The position numbers were made by a program, and so were the translations under genes. From Corynebacterium sp. HMSC05H05 (GTDB lineage: Bacteria; Actinomycetota; Actinomycetes; Mycobacteriales; Mycobacteriaceae), in assembly GCF_001807265.1 (NCBI RefSeq), contig NZ_KV788368.1, forward strand, positions 66,104-130,103: a stretch of 64,000 bases of DNA. Reading direction: 5' to 3'. The notes beneath the pieces were generated by a model that was given only the letters and a program-made list of their open reading frames with translations, was not told where the DNA came from and did no database searches. Shown here piece by piece: positions 43,821 through 51,767 of the stretch. Every line of letters starts with the position of its first letter. The first letter of the stretch is position 1.

Positions 43821-45485
43821 ATGAGCGCACCCACGAAGCCCAGGACACGCGCCAAAAAACCGGAGGGGCAGTGGCTTATCGACGGCTCCGCGCCGCTGAA
43901 CCACGACGAGGAGATCAAGCAGGAGTCCCCGGTCCTGGACGTCAAGCAGCGCGTGATCGACGTCTACTCCAAGGGCGGCTTCGACTCCATCGACCGCGAG
44001 GACCTCTACCCGCGCTTCAAGTGGCTCGGCCTGTACACCCAGCGCAAGCAGAACCTGGGCGGCGAGTTCACCGGCGAGGACAACAGCGTGCTGGAAGACA
44101 AGTACTTCATGATGCGCATCCGCTTCGACGGCGGTATCTGCTCGACCGCGCAGGCCCGCGCCGTCGGCGAGCTCTCCCGCGACTACGCGCGTTCCACCGT
44201 GGATCTCACGGACCGCCAGAACATCCAGTTCCACTGGGTGCGCATCGAGGACGTCCCCGCGATCTGGGACAAGCTGGAAGACAACGGACTGAACACCTGG
44301 GACGCCTGCGGCGACGTGCCGCGCGTGATCTTAGGCTCCCCGGTCGCTGGCATTGCCAAGGACGAGATCATCGACGCCACACCGGCGATCCGCAAGATCC
44401 AGCAGATCGTCACCGACGACGAGTTCCAGAACCTGCCGCGCAAGTTCAAGACCGCCATCTCCGGCAACGCCCGCCAGGACGTCGTCCACGAGATCAACGA
44501 CCTCGCCTTCATCGGCGTCGAGCACCCCGAGCTCGGCCCCGGCTTCGAGTGCTACGTCGGCGGCGGCCTGTCCACCAACCCGATGCTCGCGCAGTCCCTC
44601 GGCGCCTTCGTCACCCTCGAGCAGGTGCCGGACGTGTGGGCGAACGTGGTGCGCATTTTCCGCGACTACGGCTACCGCCGCCTGCGCAACCGCGCGCGCC
44701 TGAAGTTCCTGGTCAAGGAGTGGGGTGTGGAGAAGTTCCGCCAGATCCTCGAGGAGGACTACCTGGGCTATGCGCTTGCGGACGGACCAAAGGCCCCCAA
44801 CAACCTGGTCGACCGCGACCACATCGGCGTGCACGAGCAGAAGGACGGCAACGTCTACATCGGTGTCAAGCCCACGCTGGGCCACATGTCCGGCGAGCAG
44901 CTCATCGCCTTGGCCGACCTCGCAGAACGCTACGGCGTGACCGACCTGCGCTTCACCCCGTTCAAGGAGGTGCTGCTGCTCGGGGTGCACCCGGAGGACG
45001 TCGAGAAGCTGCAGGCTGATTTGGAGGAGATGGGCCTGTACTCCACACCCTCCGAGTTCCGCCGCGGCCTGCTTAGCTGCACCGGCTTGGAGTACTGCAA
45101 GCTCGCGCACGTGACCACCAAGTCCCGCGCGATCGAGCTGGCGGATGAGCTGGAGGAGCGCTTCGGTGACCTGGATTCCCCGATCACCATTTCGCTCAAC
45201 GGCTGCCCGAACGCGTGCGCGCGCCACCAGGTCTCCGACATCGGCCTGAAGGGCCAGATGGTGGCCAACGATGCCGGCGAGAAGGTCGAGGGCTTCCAGG
45301 TGCACCTCGGCGGCACCATCGGCGAGGGCGCGAACTTCGGCCGCAAGGTGCGCGGTCACAAGGTGCTGTCCACTGAGCTGACGGATTACGTCACGCGCGT
45401 GGTGCAGCATTACGTGGACAAGCGCGAGGACGGCGAGACATTCCGTCAATGGGTCGCCCGCGCGGATGAGGACGACCTGCGATGA
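43821..45485 (+). CDS. cysI: Assimilatory sulfite reductase (ferredoxin), CysI
   Basis: 554 residues, two-repeat siroheme enzyme. Substrate and siroheme region STVDLTDRQNIQFHW; the iron-sulfur/siroheme Cys set is in LLSCTGLEYCKLA and NGCPNACARHQ (C-x5-C ... C-x3-C). It reduces sulfite to sulfide with six electrons. First gene of the cysIXHDNYZ operon; its 3' end overlaps cysX by 4 bp (ATGA). Start ATG 43821 follows GGGAG. Confidence 0.95.
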   Translation: MSAPTKPRTRAKKPEGQWLIDGSAPLNHDEEIKQESPVLDVKQRVIDVYSKGGFDSIDREDLYPRFKWLGLYTQRKQNLGGEFTGEDNSVLEDKYFMMRIRFDGGICSTAQARAVGELSRDYARSTVDLTDRQNIQFHWVRIEDVPAIWDKLEDNGLNTWDACGDVPRVILGSPVAGIAKDEIIDATPAIRKIQQIVTDDEFQNLPRKFKTAISGNARQDVVHEINDLAFIGVEHPELGPGFECYVGGGLSTNPMLAQSLGAFVTLEQVPDVWANVVRIFRDYGYRRLRNRARLKFLVKEWGVEKFRQILEEDYLGYALADGPKAPNNLVDRDHIGVHEQKDGNVYIGVKPTLGHMSGEQLIALADLAERYGVTDLRFTPFKEVLLLGVHPEDVEKLQADLEEMGLYSTPSEFRRGLLSCTGLEYCKLAHVTTKSRAIELADELEERFGDLDSPITISLNGCPNACARHQVSDIGLKGQMVANDAGEKVEGFQVHLGGTIGEGANFGRKVRGHKVLSTELTDYVTRVVQHYVDKREDGETFRQWVARADEDDLR

Positions 45486-45742
45486 GCTTTCGCCGGGCCC
45501 CGAATCCGAACCGCAATTTCCCCTCGTTTTGCCCTTATTGTGGCGGGGAGGACCTCTGGCCGAACGAGGAGACGGACTTTGCCTGGAAGTGCGGGGAATG
45601 CCTGCGCATCTTCGAGGTGAAGTACCACGGCCAGGACGATCCGGACACCCCGCACGCGCCCGCGCCGTCGACGGAGGAGGCGCTGCAGGCCTCCCTGGCA
45701 CGGCACGGGCACACCGCAGTAGTGAAGGAAGAGAAGCGATGA
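45482..45742 (+). CDS. cysX: CysX, small ferredoxin-like / zinc-ribbon-like protein
   Basis: 86 residues. Two Cys pairs, FCPYCGG and KCGECLR, about 20 residues apart, the pattern of a rubredoxin or zinc ribbon rather than a classical 4Fe-4S or 2Fe-2S ferredoxin. The gene overlaps cysI and cysH by 4 bp each, so tight translational coupling supports a direct role with sulfite reductase. In C. glutamicum cysX is described as a putative ferredoxin-like protein. The metal is unknown. Confidence 0.85.
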   Translation: MSFRRAPNPNRNFPSFCPYCGGEDLWPNEETDFAWKCGECLRIFEVKYHGQDDPDTPHAPAPSTEEALQASLARHGHTAVVKEEKR

Positions 45743-46518
45743 CCAACCTGCTCAACCAGCCGGGAGGAAACTTCCGCGACCCCGAGATCAGCCCGGAGGG
45801 GCCGAAGGAGACGGCGGCGTTGCCGGAGGACGTCGCGAGGCAAAACGCCCAGTTAGTCGAGGAGTGGGCACCCAAGCTTTACGACGCATCCGCCGCCGAC
45901 ATCCTCGGCTGGGCCCACGAGCATGCGCCCGGCAAGCTGGTGGTGACACTGTCCATGGAAAACACCGTGCTGGCAGAGCTGGCCGAGCGCCACCTGCCGG
46001 AGGCGGACTTCCTCTTCTTGGACACTGAGTACCACTTCCCGGAGACCCTCGAGGTGGGCGACGCGGTAGAGGCCCGCTACCCCTCGCACACGCTCGTGCG
46101 CGCGAAGGCGCAGCTTTCCCGCCCGGAGCAGGACAAGGTCTACGGACCGAACCTGTACCTGCGCAACCCCGGCGCGTGCTGCCGCATGCGCAAGGTGGAG
46201 CCGCTGGCGGTGCACATGAGCCCGTACGCCGGCTGGATCACCGGCCTGCGCCGCGCCGACGGCCCCACCCGCGCCGAAGCACCCGCGCTGAGCCTGGATG
46301 GAACCGGCCGGCTGAAGATCTCCCCGCTGGTGACCTGGTCGCTGGAGGACACCGAGGACTTCGAGGAGGACAACGACTTGATCATCCACCCGCTGACCCG
46401 CCAGGGCTACCCCTCCATCGGCTGCGCCACCTGCACCATGCCGGTGGCCGAGGGGGAGGACCCGCGCGCCGGGCGCTGGGCGTTCGCATCCAAGACCGAG
46501 TGCGGCCTGCACGAATAA
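45739..46518 (+). CDS. cysH: Adenylylsulfate (APS) reductase, CysH
   Basis: 259 residues. The Cys-Cys pair in PGACCRMRKVEPL and the later GCATCTMPV (C-x2-C) bind a 4Fe-4S cluster, which marks APS rather than PAPS reductases; the catalytic Cys is in the C-terminal ECGLHE. It reduces APS to sulfite and AMP with thioredoxin. With no APS kinase gene in the operon, sulfate is assimilated directly through APS. Confidence 0.93.
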   Translation: MTNLLNQPGGNFRDPEISPEGPKETAALPEDVARQNAQLVEEWAPKLYDASAADILGWAHEHAPGKLVVTLSMENTVLAELAERHLPEADFLFLDTEYHFPETLEVGDAVEARYPSHTLVRAKAQLSRPEQDKVYGPNLYLRNPGACCRMRKVEPLAVHMSPYAGWITGLRRADGPTRAEAPALSLDGTGRLKISPLVTWSLEDTEDFEEDNDLIIHPLTRQGYPSIGCATCTMPVAEGEDPRAGRWAFASKTECGLHE

Positions 46519-46535
46519 AAGGAGTGTTAGAGAAG

Positions 46536-47450
46536 ATGACGCAAGCAACGACAACTGAGCTGTCGCCGCACCTGAAGGACTTGGAAAACGAGTCCATCCA
46601 CATCATCCGCGAGGTGGCCGGGCAATTCGACAAGATCGGCCTGCTGTTTTCCGGCGGCAAGGACTCGTGCGTGGTGCTCGAGCTGGCGCGCCGGGCCTTC
46701 GCACCGGCGGCGATGCCGATTGAGCTGCTGCACGTGGACACCGGGCACAACTTCCCGGAGGTGATCCAGTTCCGCGACGAGCTCGTGGAAAAGCATGGCC
46801 TGCGCCTGCGCGTGGCCGAGGTGCAGGACTGGATTGACCGCGGCGACCTGCAGGAACGCCCCGACGGCACCCGAAACCCGCTGCAGACCGTGCCGCTGGT
46901 GGAGACCATCGCGGAGGTCGGCTACAACGCAGTGCTTGGCGGCGCGCGCCGCGACGAGGAGCGCGCCCGCGCCAAGGAGCGCGTGTTTTCCGTGCGCGAC
47001 TCCTTCGGCGGCTGGGACCCGCGCCGCCAGCGCCCCGAGCTGTGGGACCTGTACAACGGCGCGACGCTGCCGGGCGAGAACGTGCGCGTGTTCCCCATCT
47101 CCAACTGGACCGAGGCGGACGTGTGGGAGTACATCGGCGCGCGCGGGATCGCTCTGCCGTCGATCTACTTCGCGCACGACCGCGAGGTGTTCGGCCGCGA
47201 CGGCATGTGGCTGACCCCGGGCGAGTGGGGCGGCCCGCGCGAGGGTGAGCAGCTTGAGACCCGCCGCGTGCGTTACCGCACTGTGGGCGACATGTCCTGC
47301 ACGGGCGCGGTTGATTCGGACGCGTCCACGATCGACGAGGTGCTCGTCGAGATCGCCAACTCCACCCTGACCGAGCGCGGCGCGACGCGCGCCGACGACC
47401 GCCTGAGCGAATCCGCCATGGAAGACCGCAAGAAGGAAGGCTACTTCTGA
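46536..47450 (+). CDS. cysD: Sulfate adenylyltransferase subunit 2
   Basis: 304 residues of the ATP pyrophosphatase family with the PP-loop LLFSGGKDSCVVLELA near residue 37 and FPISNWTEADVWEYI. It adenylates sulfate to APS in complex with the CysN GTPase. The stop TGA shares its last base with the cysN ATG. Confidence 0.95.
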   Translation: MTQATTTELSPHLKDLENESIHIIREVAGQFDKIGLLFSGGKDSCVVLELARRAFAPAAMPIELLHVDTGHNFPEVIQFRDELVEKHGLRLRVAEVQDWIDRGDLQERPDGTRNPLQTVPLVETIAEVGYNAVLGGARRDEERARAKERVFSVRDSFGGWDPRRQRPELWDLYNGATLPGENVRVFPISNWTEADVWEYIGARGIALPSIYFAHDREVFGRDGMWLTPGEWGGPREGEQLETRRVRYRTVGDMSCTGAVDSDASTIDEVLVEIANSTLTERGATRADDRLSESAMEDRKKEGYF

Positions 47451-48733
47451 TGACTACTCCCACCTCCGCCGCGGCCGCTTTGGCAGACCGCGAAACGCTG
47501 CGCCTGTGCACCGCCGGCTCCGTCGACGACGGCAAGTCCACCTTCGTCGGCCGCCTCCTGCACGACACCAAGTCCGTCCTCGCCGACCAGCTTGCCTCCG
47601 TGGAGCGCACCTCCGCCGACCGCGGCTTCGAAGGGCTCGACCTTTCCTTGCTTGTCGACGGGCTTCGCGCCGAACGCGAGCAGGGCATCACCATCGACGT
47701 GGCATACCGTTACTTCGCCACCGACAAGCGCACCTTCATCCTCGCCGACACTCCGGGCCACGTGCAGTACACGCGCAACACCGTGACCGGCATGTCCACC
47801 TCCCAGGTGGTCGTGCTGCTGGTGGACGCCCGCAACGGCGTGGTGGAGCAGACCATCCGCCACCTCACCGTGGCCAAGCTGCTGGGCGTGCGCACCGTGA
47901 TCCTGGCGGTGAACAAGATCGACCTGGTCGGCTACTCGGAAGAGACCTTCAACGAGATCAAGGCCGACTTCGACGCCAAGGCCGCCGAGCTGGGCATCGA
48001 GGACCCGCACATGGTGCCGATCTCCGCTCTTCGTGGAGATAACGTCGCGGAGCGTAGCGACGCGACCCCGTGGTACACCGGTCCGACAGTGCTGGAGCTG
48101 CTGGAGACCATCCCGGTCCACCACGGCCGCGCCGACGACCTGGACTTCCGCTTCAACATCCAGTACGTGCTGCGCGAGCACGCCAGCGACTACCGCGCCT
48201 ACGCCGGCCGCGTCAATGCCGGTGCCGTTGCCGTCGGCGACGAGATCCTCGCCCCCTACGGCCGGAAAACCACCGTGGCCGGCATCGACACCTCCGACGG
48301 CCCGGTGGACACCGCCCACGCCGGGGACTCGGTCGCCCTGCGCTTGGCGGACGAGATCGACCTGACCCGCGGCGACCTGCTGGCCTCGGGCACCCGGCCG
48401 GAAGAGACACGGGAGTTCGCCGCCACCGTCGTGGGGCTGACCGAGAAGGAGCTGCGTGCAGGCCAGGCCGTCAAGCTGCGCATCGGCACTGCGTTTGTGC
48501 GCGCCCGCGTGGCCAGCGTGGACCGCGTCCTGGACATTGACGGCGCCGCGGGCGACAACACCTCGCCCGAGGCCGTCGCGCTCAACGAAATCGCGCACGT
48601 GACCATCCAGACCGCCGACGAGCTGCCGGTCGAGCCCTACGCCGCCCGCGGCGCGGTGGGCAACTTCCTGCTCGTGGACCAGTCTTCCGGCAACACGCTG
48701 GCCGCGGGCCTCGTCGGAAAGCGCCTGCGCTAG
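47450..48733 (+). CDS. cysN: Sulfate adenylyltransferase subunit 1 (GTPase)
   Basis: 427 residues, EF-Tu-like GTPase: G1 GSVDDGKSTFVGRLL, G3 DTPGHVQY, G4 NKIDLV, followed by two beta-barrel domains. There is no fused APS kinase, in line with the APS pathway. GTP hydrolysis drives sulfate activation by CysD. Confidence 0.95.
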   Translation: MTTPTSAAAALADRETLRLCTAGSVDDGKSTFVGRLLHDTKSVLADQLASVERTSADRGFEGLDLSLLVDGLRAEREQGITIDVAYRYFATDKRTFILADTPGHVQYTRNTVTGMSTSQVVVLLVDARNGVVEQTIRHLTVAKLLGVRTVILAVNKIDLVGYSEETFNEIKADFDAKAAELGIEDPHMVPISALRGDNVAERSDATPWYTGPTVLELLETIPVHHGRADDLDFRFNIQYVLREHASDYRAYAGRVNAGAVAVGDEILAPYGRKTTVAGIDTSDGPVDTAHAGDSVALRLADEIDLTRGDLLASGTRPEETREFAATVVGLTEKELRAGQAVKLRIGTAFVRARVASVDRVLDIDGAAGDNTSPEAVALNEIAHVTIQTADELPVEPYAARGAVGNFLLVDQSSGNTLAAGLVGKRLR

Positions 48734-48743
48734 GAGCACCACC

Positions 48744-49382
48744 ATGACCGCGCTGATCACCCTCTCCCACGGCTCGCGCCACCCGCGCGCCAAAGAGGGC
48801 ATCCGCGCGCTCACGCAGGCAGCGGCGGAAAAACTGGGCGTGGAGTGGGCCGATGCTCACCTCGACTTCGACCGCCCCACCCTCGCCGAGGCGGCCGCCG
48901 CGCTGTCTTCACCGCGCGCCATCGTCGTTCCGCTGCTGTTCACCCGCGCGTTCCACGCGAAGGTGGACGTGCCGGCGCACCTGGCCGAGGCGCGCCGCCA
49001 CTGCGACCTCACCCTCGCCGAGCCACTGGGCACCGGCGCCGACATCGCCGAGGCGCTACACAAGCGATTGCTTATCGACGCACCTTCGGCCCCCCACGCC
49101 ACCCTTTTCCCCGTCGGCACATCGGACCCCGAGCAGGCGGCAAACTACACCCGCCTGGCGGATGACCTGGCACGTTTGGCCGGGATTGAGGTGTCGGTGG
49201 TGCAGGCGACGAGGGGCGACCGGGGGTTCGTCGATAAGCACACGCATGTGCTGCCGCTGTTTGTCACCCACGGAACACTTCTGGACCGGATCCCGGAGCA
49301 CCTGTCGGCCTCCGGGCCGTTAACCACAGACCTCGCGGACGTTGTTGCCAACCGGTACCGCGCCGCCGAAAAGGACGCCTGA
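48744..49382 (+). CDS. cysY: Sirohydrochlorin ferrochelatase-like protein (CysY)
   Basis: 212 residues of the CbiX/SirB family: N-terminal ITLSHGSRHPRAKEG supplies the chelating His and VPLLFTRAFHAKVDVPAHL the second one. It would insert iron into sirohydrochlorin to make siroheme for CysI, which explains its place in this operon. Sequence around 49068 and 49229 contains two copies of the dispersed GCTTATCGACG motif in opposite orientation. Confidence 0.87.
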   Translation: MTALITLSHGSRHPRAKEGIRALTQAAAEKLGVEWADAHLDFDRPTLAEAAAALSSPRAIVVPLLFTRAFHAKVDVPAHLAEARRHCDLTLAEPLGTGADIAEALHKRLLIDAPSAPHATLFPVGTSDPEQAANYTRLADDLARLAGIEVSVVQATRGDRGFVDKHTHVLPLFVTHGTLLDRIPEHLSASGPLTTDLADVVANRYRAAEKDA

Positions 49383-49383
49383 A

Positions 49384-50316
49384 ATGTACAAGATTGAGAC
49401 GCTGCTGCTCATCGCCGTGGCCGGCCTGGCCGCCCAACTTGTCGACGGCGGCCTCGGCATGGGCTTCGGCGCCACCTCATCCACCATGCTCATCGCGCTG
49501 GCAGGCCTCACCCCGGCGGCCGCGTCCGCCGTCGTGCACACCGCCGAGCTGGGTACAACGCTGGCCTCCGGCGTGGCGCACACCCGCTTCGGCAACGTGG
49601 ACTGGCGCACCGCGTTCGCCATCGGCATCCCCGGCGCAATCGGCGCATTCCTCGGTGCGACCGTGTTGGTGCGCCTGTCCACTGAAGCGGCGCGGCCGGT
49701 GATGTCGCTGATCCTGGCGCTGATCGGGCTGAACCTCATGCTGCGCTTCGCCCGCGGGCTGACCCAGCGCAAGCTGGCAGAGAAGCCGCACTCGCGCGGG
49801 TTCTTGGCCGGGCTGGGCCTGTTCGGCGGGTTCGTGGACGCCACCGGCGGCGGGGGATGGGGGCCCGTGACCACCTCGACGCTGCTGTCCGCCGGACGTG
49901 CCGAGCCGCGCCGCATCGTCGGCACCGTCAACACCGCAGAGTTCCTGGTCACCCTGGCGGCCACCCTGGGGTTTGCGGTGGGGATGTGGAACGACCTGAT
50001 GGCCAACCTCGCCGGTGTGCTCGCGCTGCTGCTGGGCGGGGTGGTGGCAGCACCGATCGGCGCATGGGTGGTCACCCGCATGAACCCCATCGCCCTCGGC
50101 GGGGTCGTCGGCACGTTGATCGTGTTTTTGAACCTGCCGGTGGTGCTGAAGTTCCTCGGCATGGACTCCGGCCTGTGGGTCGTGCGCGTTGCGGTCCTGA
50201 TCCTCGGCGCGGCGCTGTCTGTGCGCGGCGTGCTCAAGGCGCGCGAGAATTCCAAGGCGGCGGGGGAGCGCGAGGGCGCGACGGTGGTCGACCCGGAGCC
50301 TGCCCGCCTACGATAA
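49384..50316 (+). CDS. cysZ: TauE/SafE-family permease, CysZ (putative sulfate transporter)
   Basis: 310 residues, about eight membrane segments. GGLGMGFGATSSTMLIALAGL and DATGGGGWGPVTTSTLL are the paired glycine-rich TauE/SafE motifs. The last gene of the sulfate operon, it starts 1 bp after cysY; in C. glutamicum the equivalent is thought to import sulfate, though the family also exports sulfite. The direction is not visible in the sequence. Confidence 0.88.
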   Translation: MYKIETLLLIAVAGLAAQLVDGGLGMGFGATSSTMLIALAGLTPAAASAVVHTAELGTTLASGVAHTRFGNVDWRTAFAIGIPGAIGAFLGATVLVRLSTEAARPVMSLILALIGLNLMLRFARGLTQRKLAEKPHSRGFLAGLGLFGGFVDATGGGGWGPVTTSTLLSAGRAEPRRIVGTVNTAEFLVTLAATLGFAVGMWNDLMANLAGVLALLLGGVVAAPIGAWVVTRMNPIALGGVVGTLIVFLNLPVVLKFLGMDSGLWVVRVAVLILGAALSVRGVLKARENSKAAGEREGATVVDPEPARLR

Positions 50317-50322
50317 ATAACC

Positions 50323-50889
50323 ATGTCTGACTTGCTTATCGTCGCAGCCATGAAGGAAGAGGCCGCGGACATCATGTCCGGCGGCGACCACGAGGTGCTC
50401 ATCACCGGCATTGGCACCCTGCCCGCCGCGATCGCGCTGACCCGCCGCTTGTCTTCCAGGCCGTTGCCGTCGCGCGTGATCAACGTCGGCACCGCCGGCG
50501 CGCTGGTGGACTTGGAGCCTGGCGTCTACGAAGTTTCCGACGCCGTCAAGCACGACTTCAAAGTCGGCGGCACCTCCGAGATCACCGACTTTGTCTACCC
50601 GCGCTGGTTCTCCTTCGACCCGCTTACCGAGCTGCCCAAGGCCAAGCTCGCCACCGGCGACGCATTTGTGAACCGCTCCGACCTGCGCGATGAGCTCGCC
50701 CGCGAGTGCCAGCTCGTGGACATGGAGGGCTACGCACTGGCCGCGGTGTGCTCCACGTTCGGCGTGCCGCTGACCCTGCTCAAGCAGGTCTCCGATTCTG
50801 CCGACGAGTCCGCCTCCGAGGTATGGGAGGCCGCACTCGAGCGCGCCCGCGTCGAGCTGGAGCAGGCGCTGCGCGACCACCTGCGGTAA
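50323..50889 (+). CDS. Nucleosidase (phosphorylase-1 / MTA-SAH nucleosidase fold)
   Basis: 188 residues. LIVAAMKEEA at the start, VINVGTAGAL and VDMEGYALAAVC (M-E-G with the ribose-binding Glu) are the PNP/UDP phosphorylase-1 motifs found in MTA/SAH nucleosidases. Being 6 bp after cysZ, it may recycle sulfur nucleosides as part of the same transcript. It is shorter than typical Pfs (about 230), so the substrate is uncertain. Confidence 0.82.
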   Translation: MSDLLIVAAMKEEAADIMSGGDHEVLITGIGTLPAAIALTRRLSSRPLPSRVINVGTAGALVDLEPGVYEVSDAVKHDFKVGGTSEITDFVYPRWFSFDPLTELPKAKLATGDAFVNRSDLRDELARECQLVDMEGYALAAVCSTFGVPLTLLKQVSDSADESASEVWEAALERARVELEQALRDHLR

Positions 50890-50951
50890 TCCGCGCGGCT
50901 CCCGGGGGCCGCTCCCTGCGACCGCTCCTGCGTCCCGCCCCCTCAGTTTGC

Positions 50952-51085
50952 GAATCTGCTAGTTGTCCCGCACACCCAACTAGCAGATCAAGTGTCCAAC
51001 TTTCTGTTGTTCCAGGTGATGTTGGAAGTGGGTGTCAGTAAGAAGCTCATCTGCTAGGAGCGTTTCTGGACAACTAGCAGATCAG
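50952..51085 (-). repeat. Dispersed hairpin-core-hairpin repeat, copy 2 (inverted)
   Basis: Reverse complement matches copy 1 at 31884-32037 in all three modules: a left hairpin starting GATCTGCTAGTTG and closing CCTAGCAGAT, a 55-nt core sharing CATCACCTGG and AAAGTTGGACACTT, and a right hairpin with GATCTGCTAGTTG/CAACTAGCAGAT. Lies between the nucleosidase and the DJ-1 gene, a 308-bp gap with no ORF. Confidence 0.75.
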
Positions 51086-51121
51086 CCCGCAGGCGATGCG
51101 GAGGCACCACAAGCCCAGAGA

Positions 51122-51168
51122 ACGAAACCCCTATTAAGCGCGAAAATGGCGCTTAATAGGGGTTTCGT
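51122..51168. terminator. 20-bp perfect inverted repeat, bidirectional terminator-like
   Basis: Arms ACGAAACCCC-TATTAAGCGC (51122-51141) and their exact complement (51149-51168) with a 7-nt loop GAAAATG. It sits between the convergent nucleosidase and DJ-1 genes, beside repeat copy 2. Confidence 0.65.
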
Positions 51169-51197
51169 ACTGGGGGTCTGGTGGAGGGAGCAGAGCC

Positions 51198-51722
51198 CTA
51201 CTTCGCAAACTCCTCCACGATCGTGGCGTTGAACGCCGGCAGGTCGTCCGGGGTGCGCGAGGAGATGAAGCCGGAGTCGACCACAACTTCCTCGTCGACC
51301 CAGTTGGCACCGGCGTTGGCCAGGTCGGTCTTGACGTTGGCCACGGAGGTGAGCTTGACGCCCTTGAGCACGTCGGCGTCGGCGAGGATCCAGCCGCCGT
51401 GGCAGATCACACCGATCGGCTTGCCGGCATCCTTGAACGCCTTGACCAGCGCAACGGCGTCGGCGTCGGTGCGGATGGTGTCGGCGTTAATGGTGCCGCC
51501 AGGCAGGATAAGCGCGTCGAACTCGTCGACGGAGGCGTCGGCCGTCTTGGCGTCGACAGCTACCTTTGCGCCCTTCTTGCCCTCGATCTCACCGGTCTCG
51601 GTGGAGATGACCTTGGTGGCCGCACCGGCGGTCTCTACGGCCTCCTTCGGGGAGGTCAGCTCCGAATCCTCGAAGCCGTCGGTGGCGATGATCGCGATGT
51701 TCTTGCCGTTGAGGTCGGCCAT
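51198..51722 (-). CDS. DJ-1/PfpI family protein (type 1 glutamine-amidotransferase-like)
   Basis: 174 residues. KNIAIIATDGFEDSEL has the conserved Glu; DALILPGGTINAD and the nucleophile elbow IGVICHGGWIL with Cys near 107 match YhbO/PfpI proteins. Such proteins act in stress protection and as deglycase-like or chaperone activities; the exact reaction is disputed in the literature. AAAGGAC precedes ATG 51722. Confidence 0.9.
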   Translation of the reverse strand: MADLNGKNIAIIATDGFEDSELTSPKEAVETAGAATKVISTETGEIEGKKGAKVAVDAKTADASVDEFDALILPGGTINADTIRTDADAVALVKAFKDAGKPIGVICHGGWILADADVLKGVKLTSVANVKTDLANAGANWVDEEVVVDSGFISSRTPDDLPAFNATIVEEFAK

Positions 51723-51767
51723 TGTCTACGTCCTTTCGTCGATGAGTAAGTACGGCGCCCACCGTAC

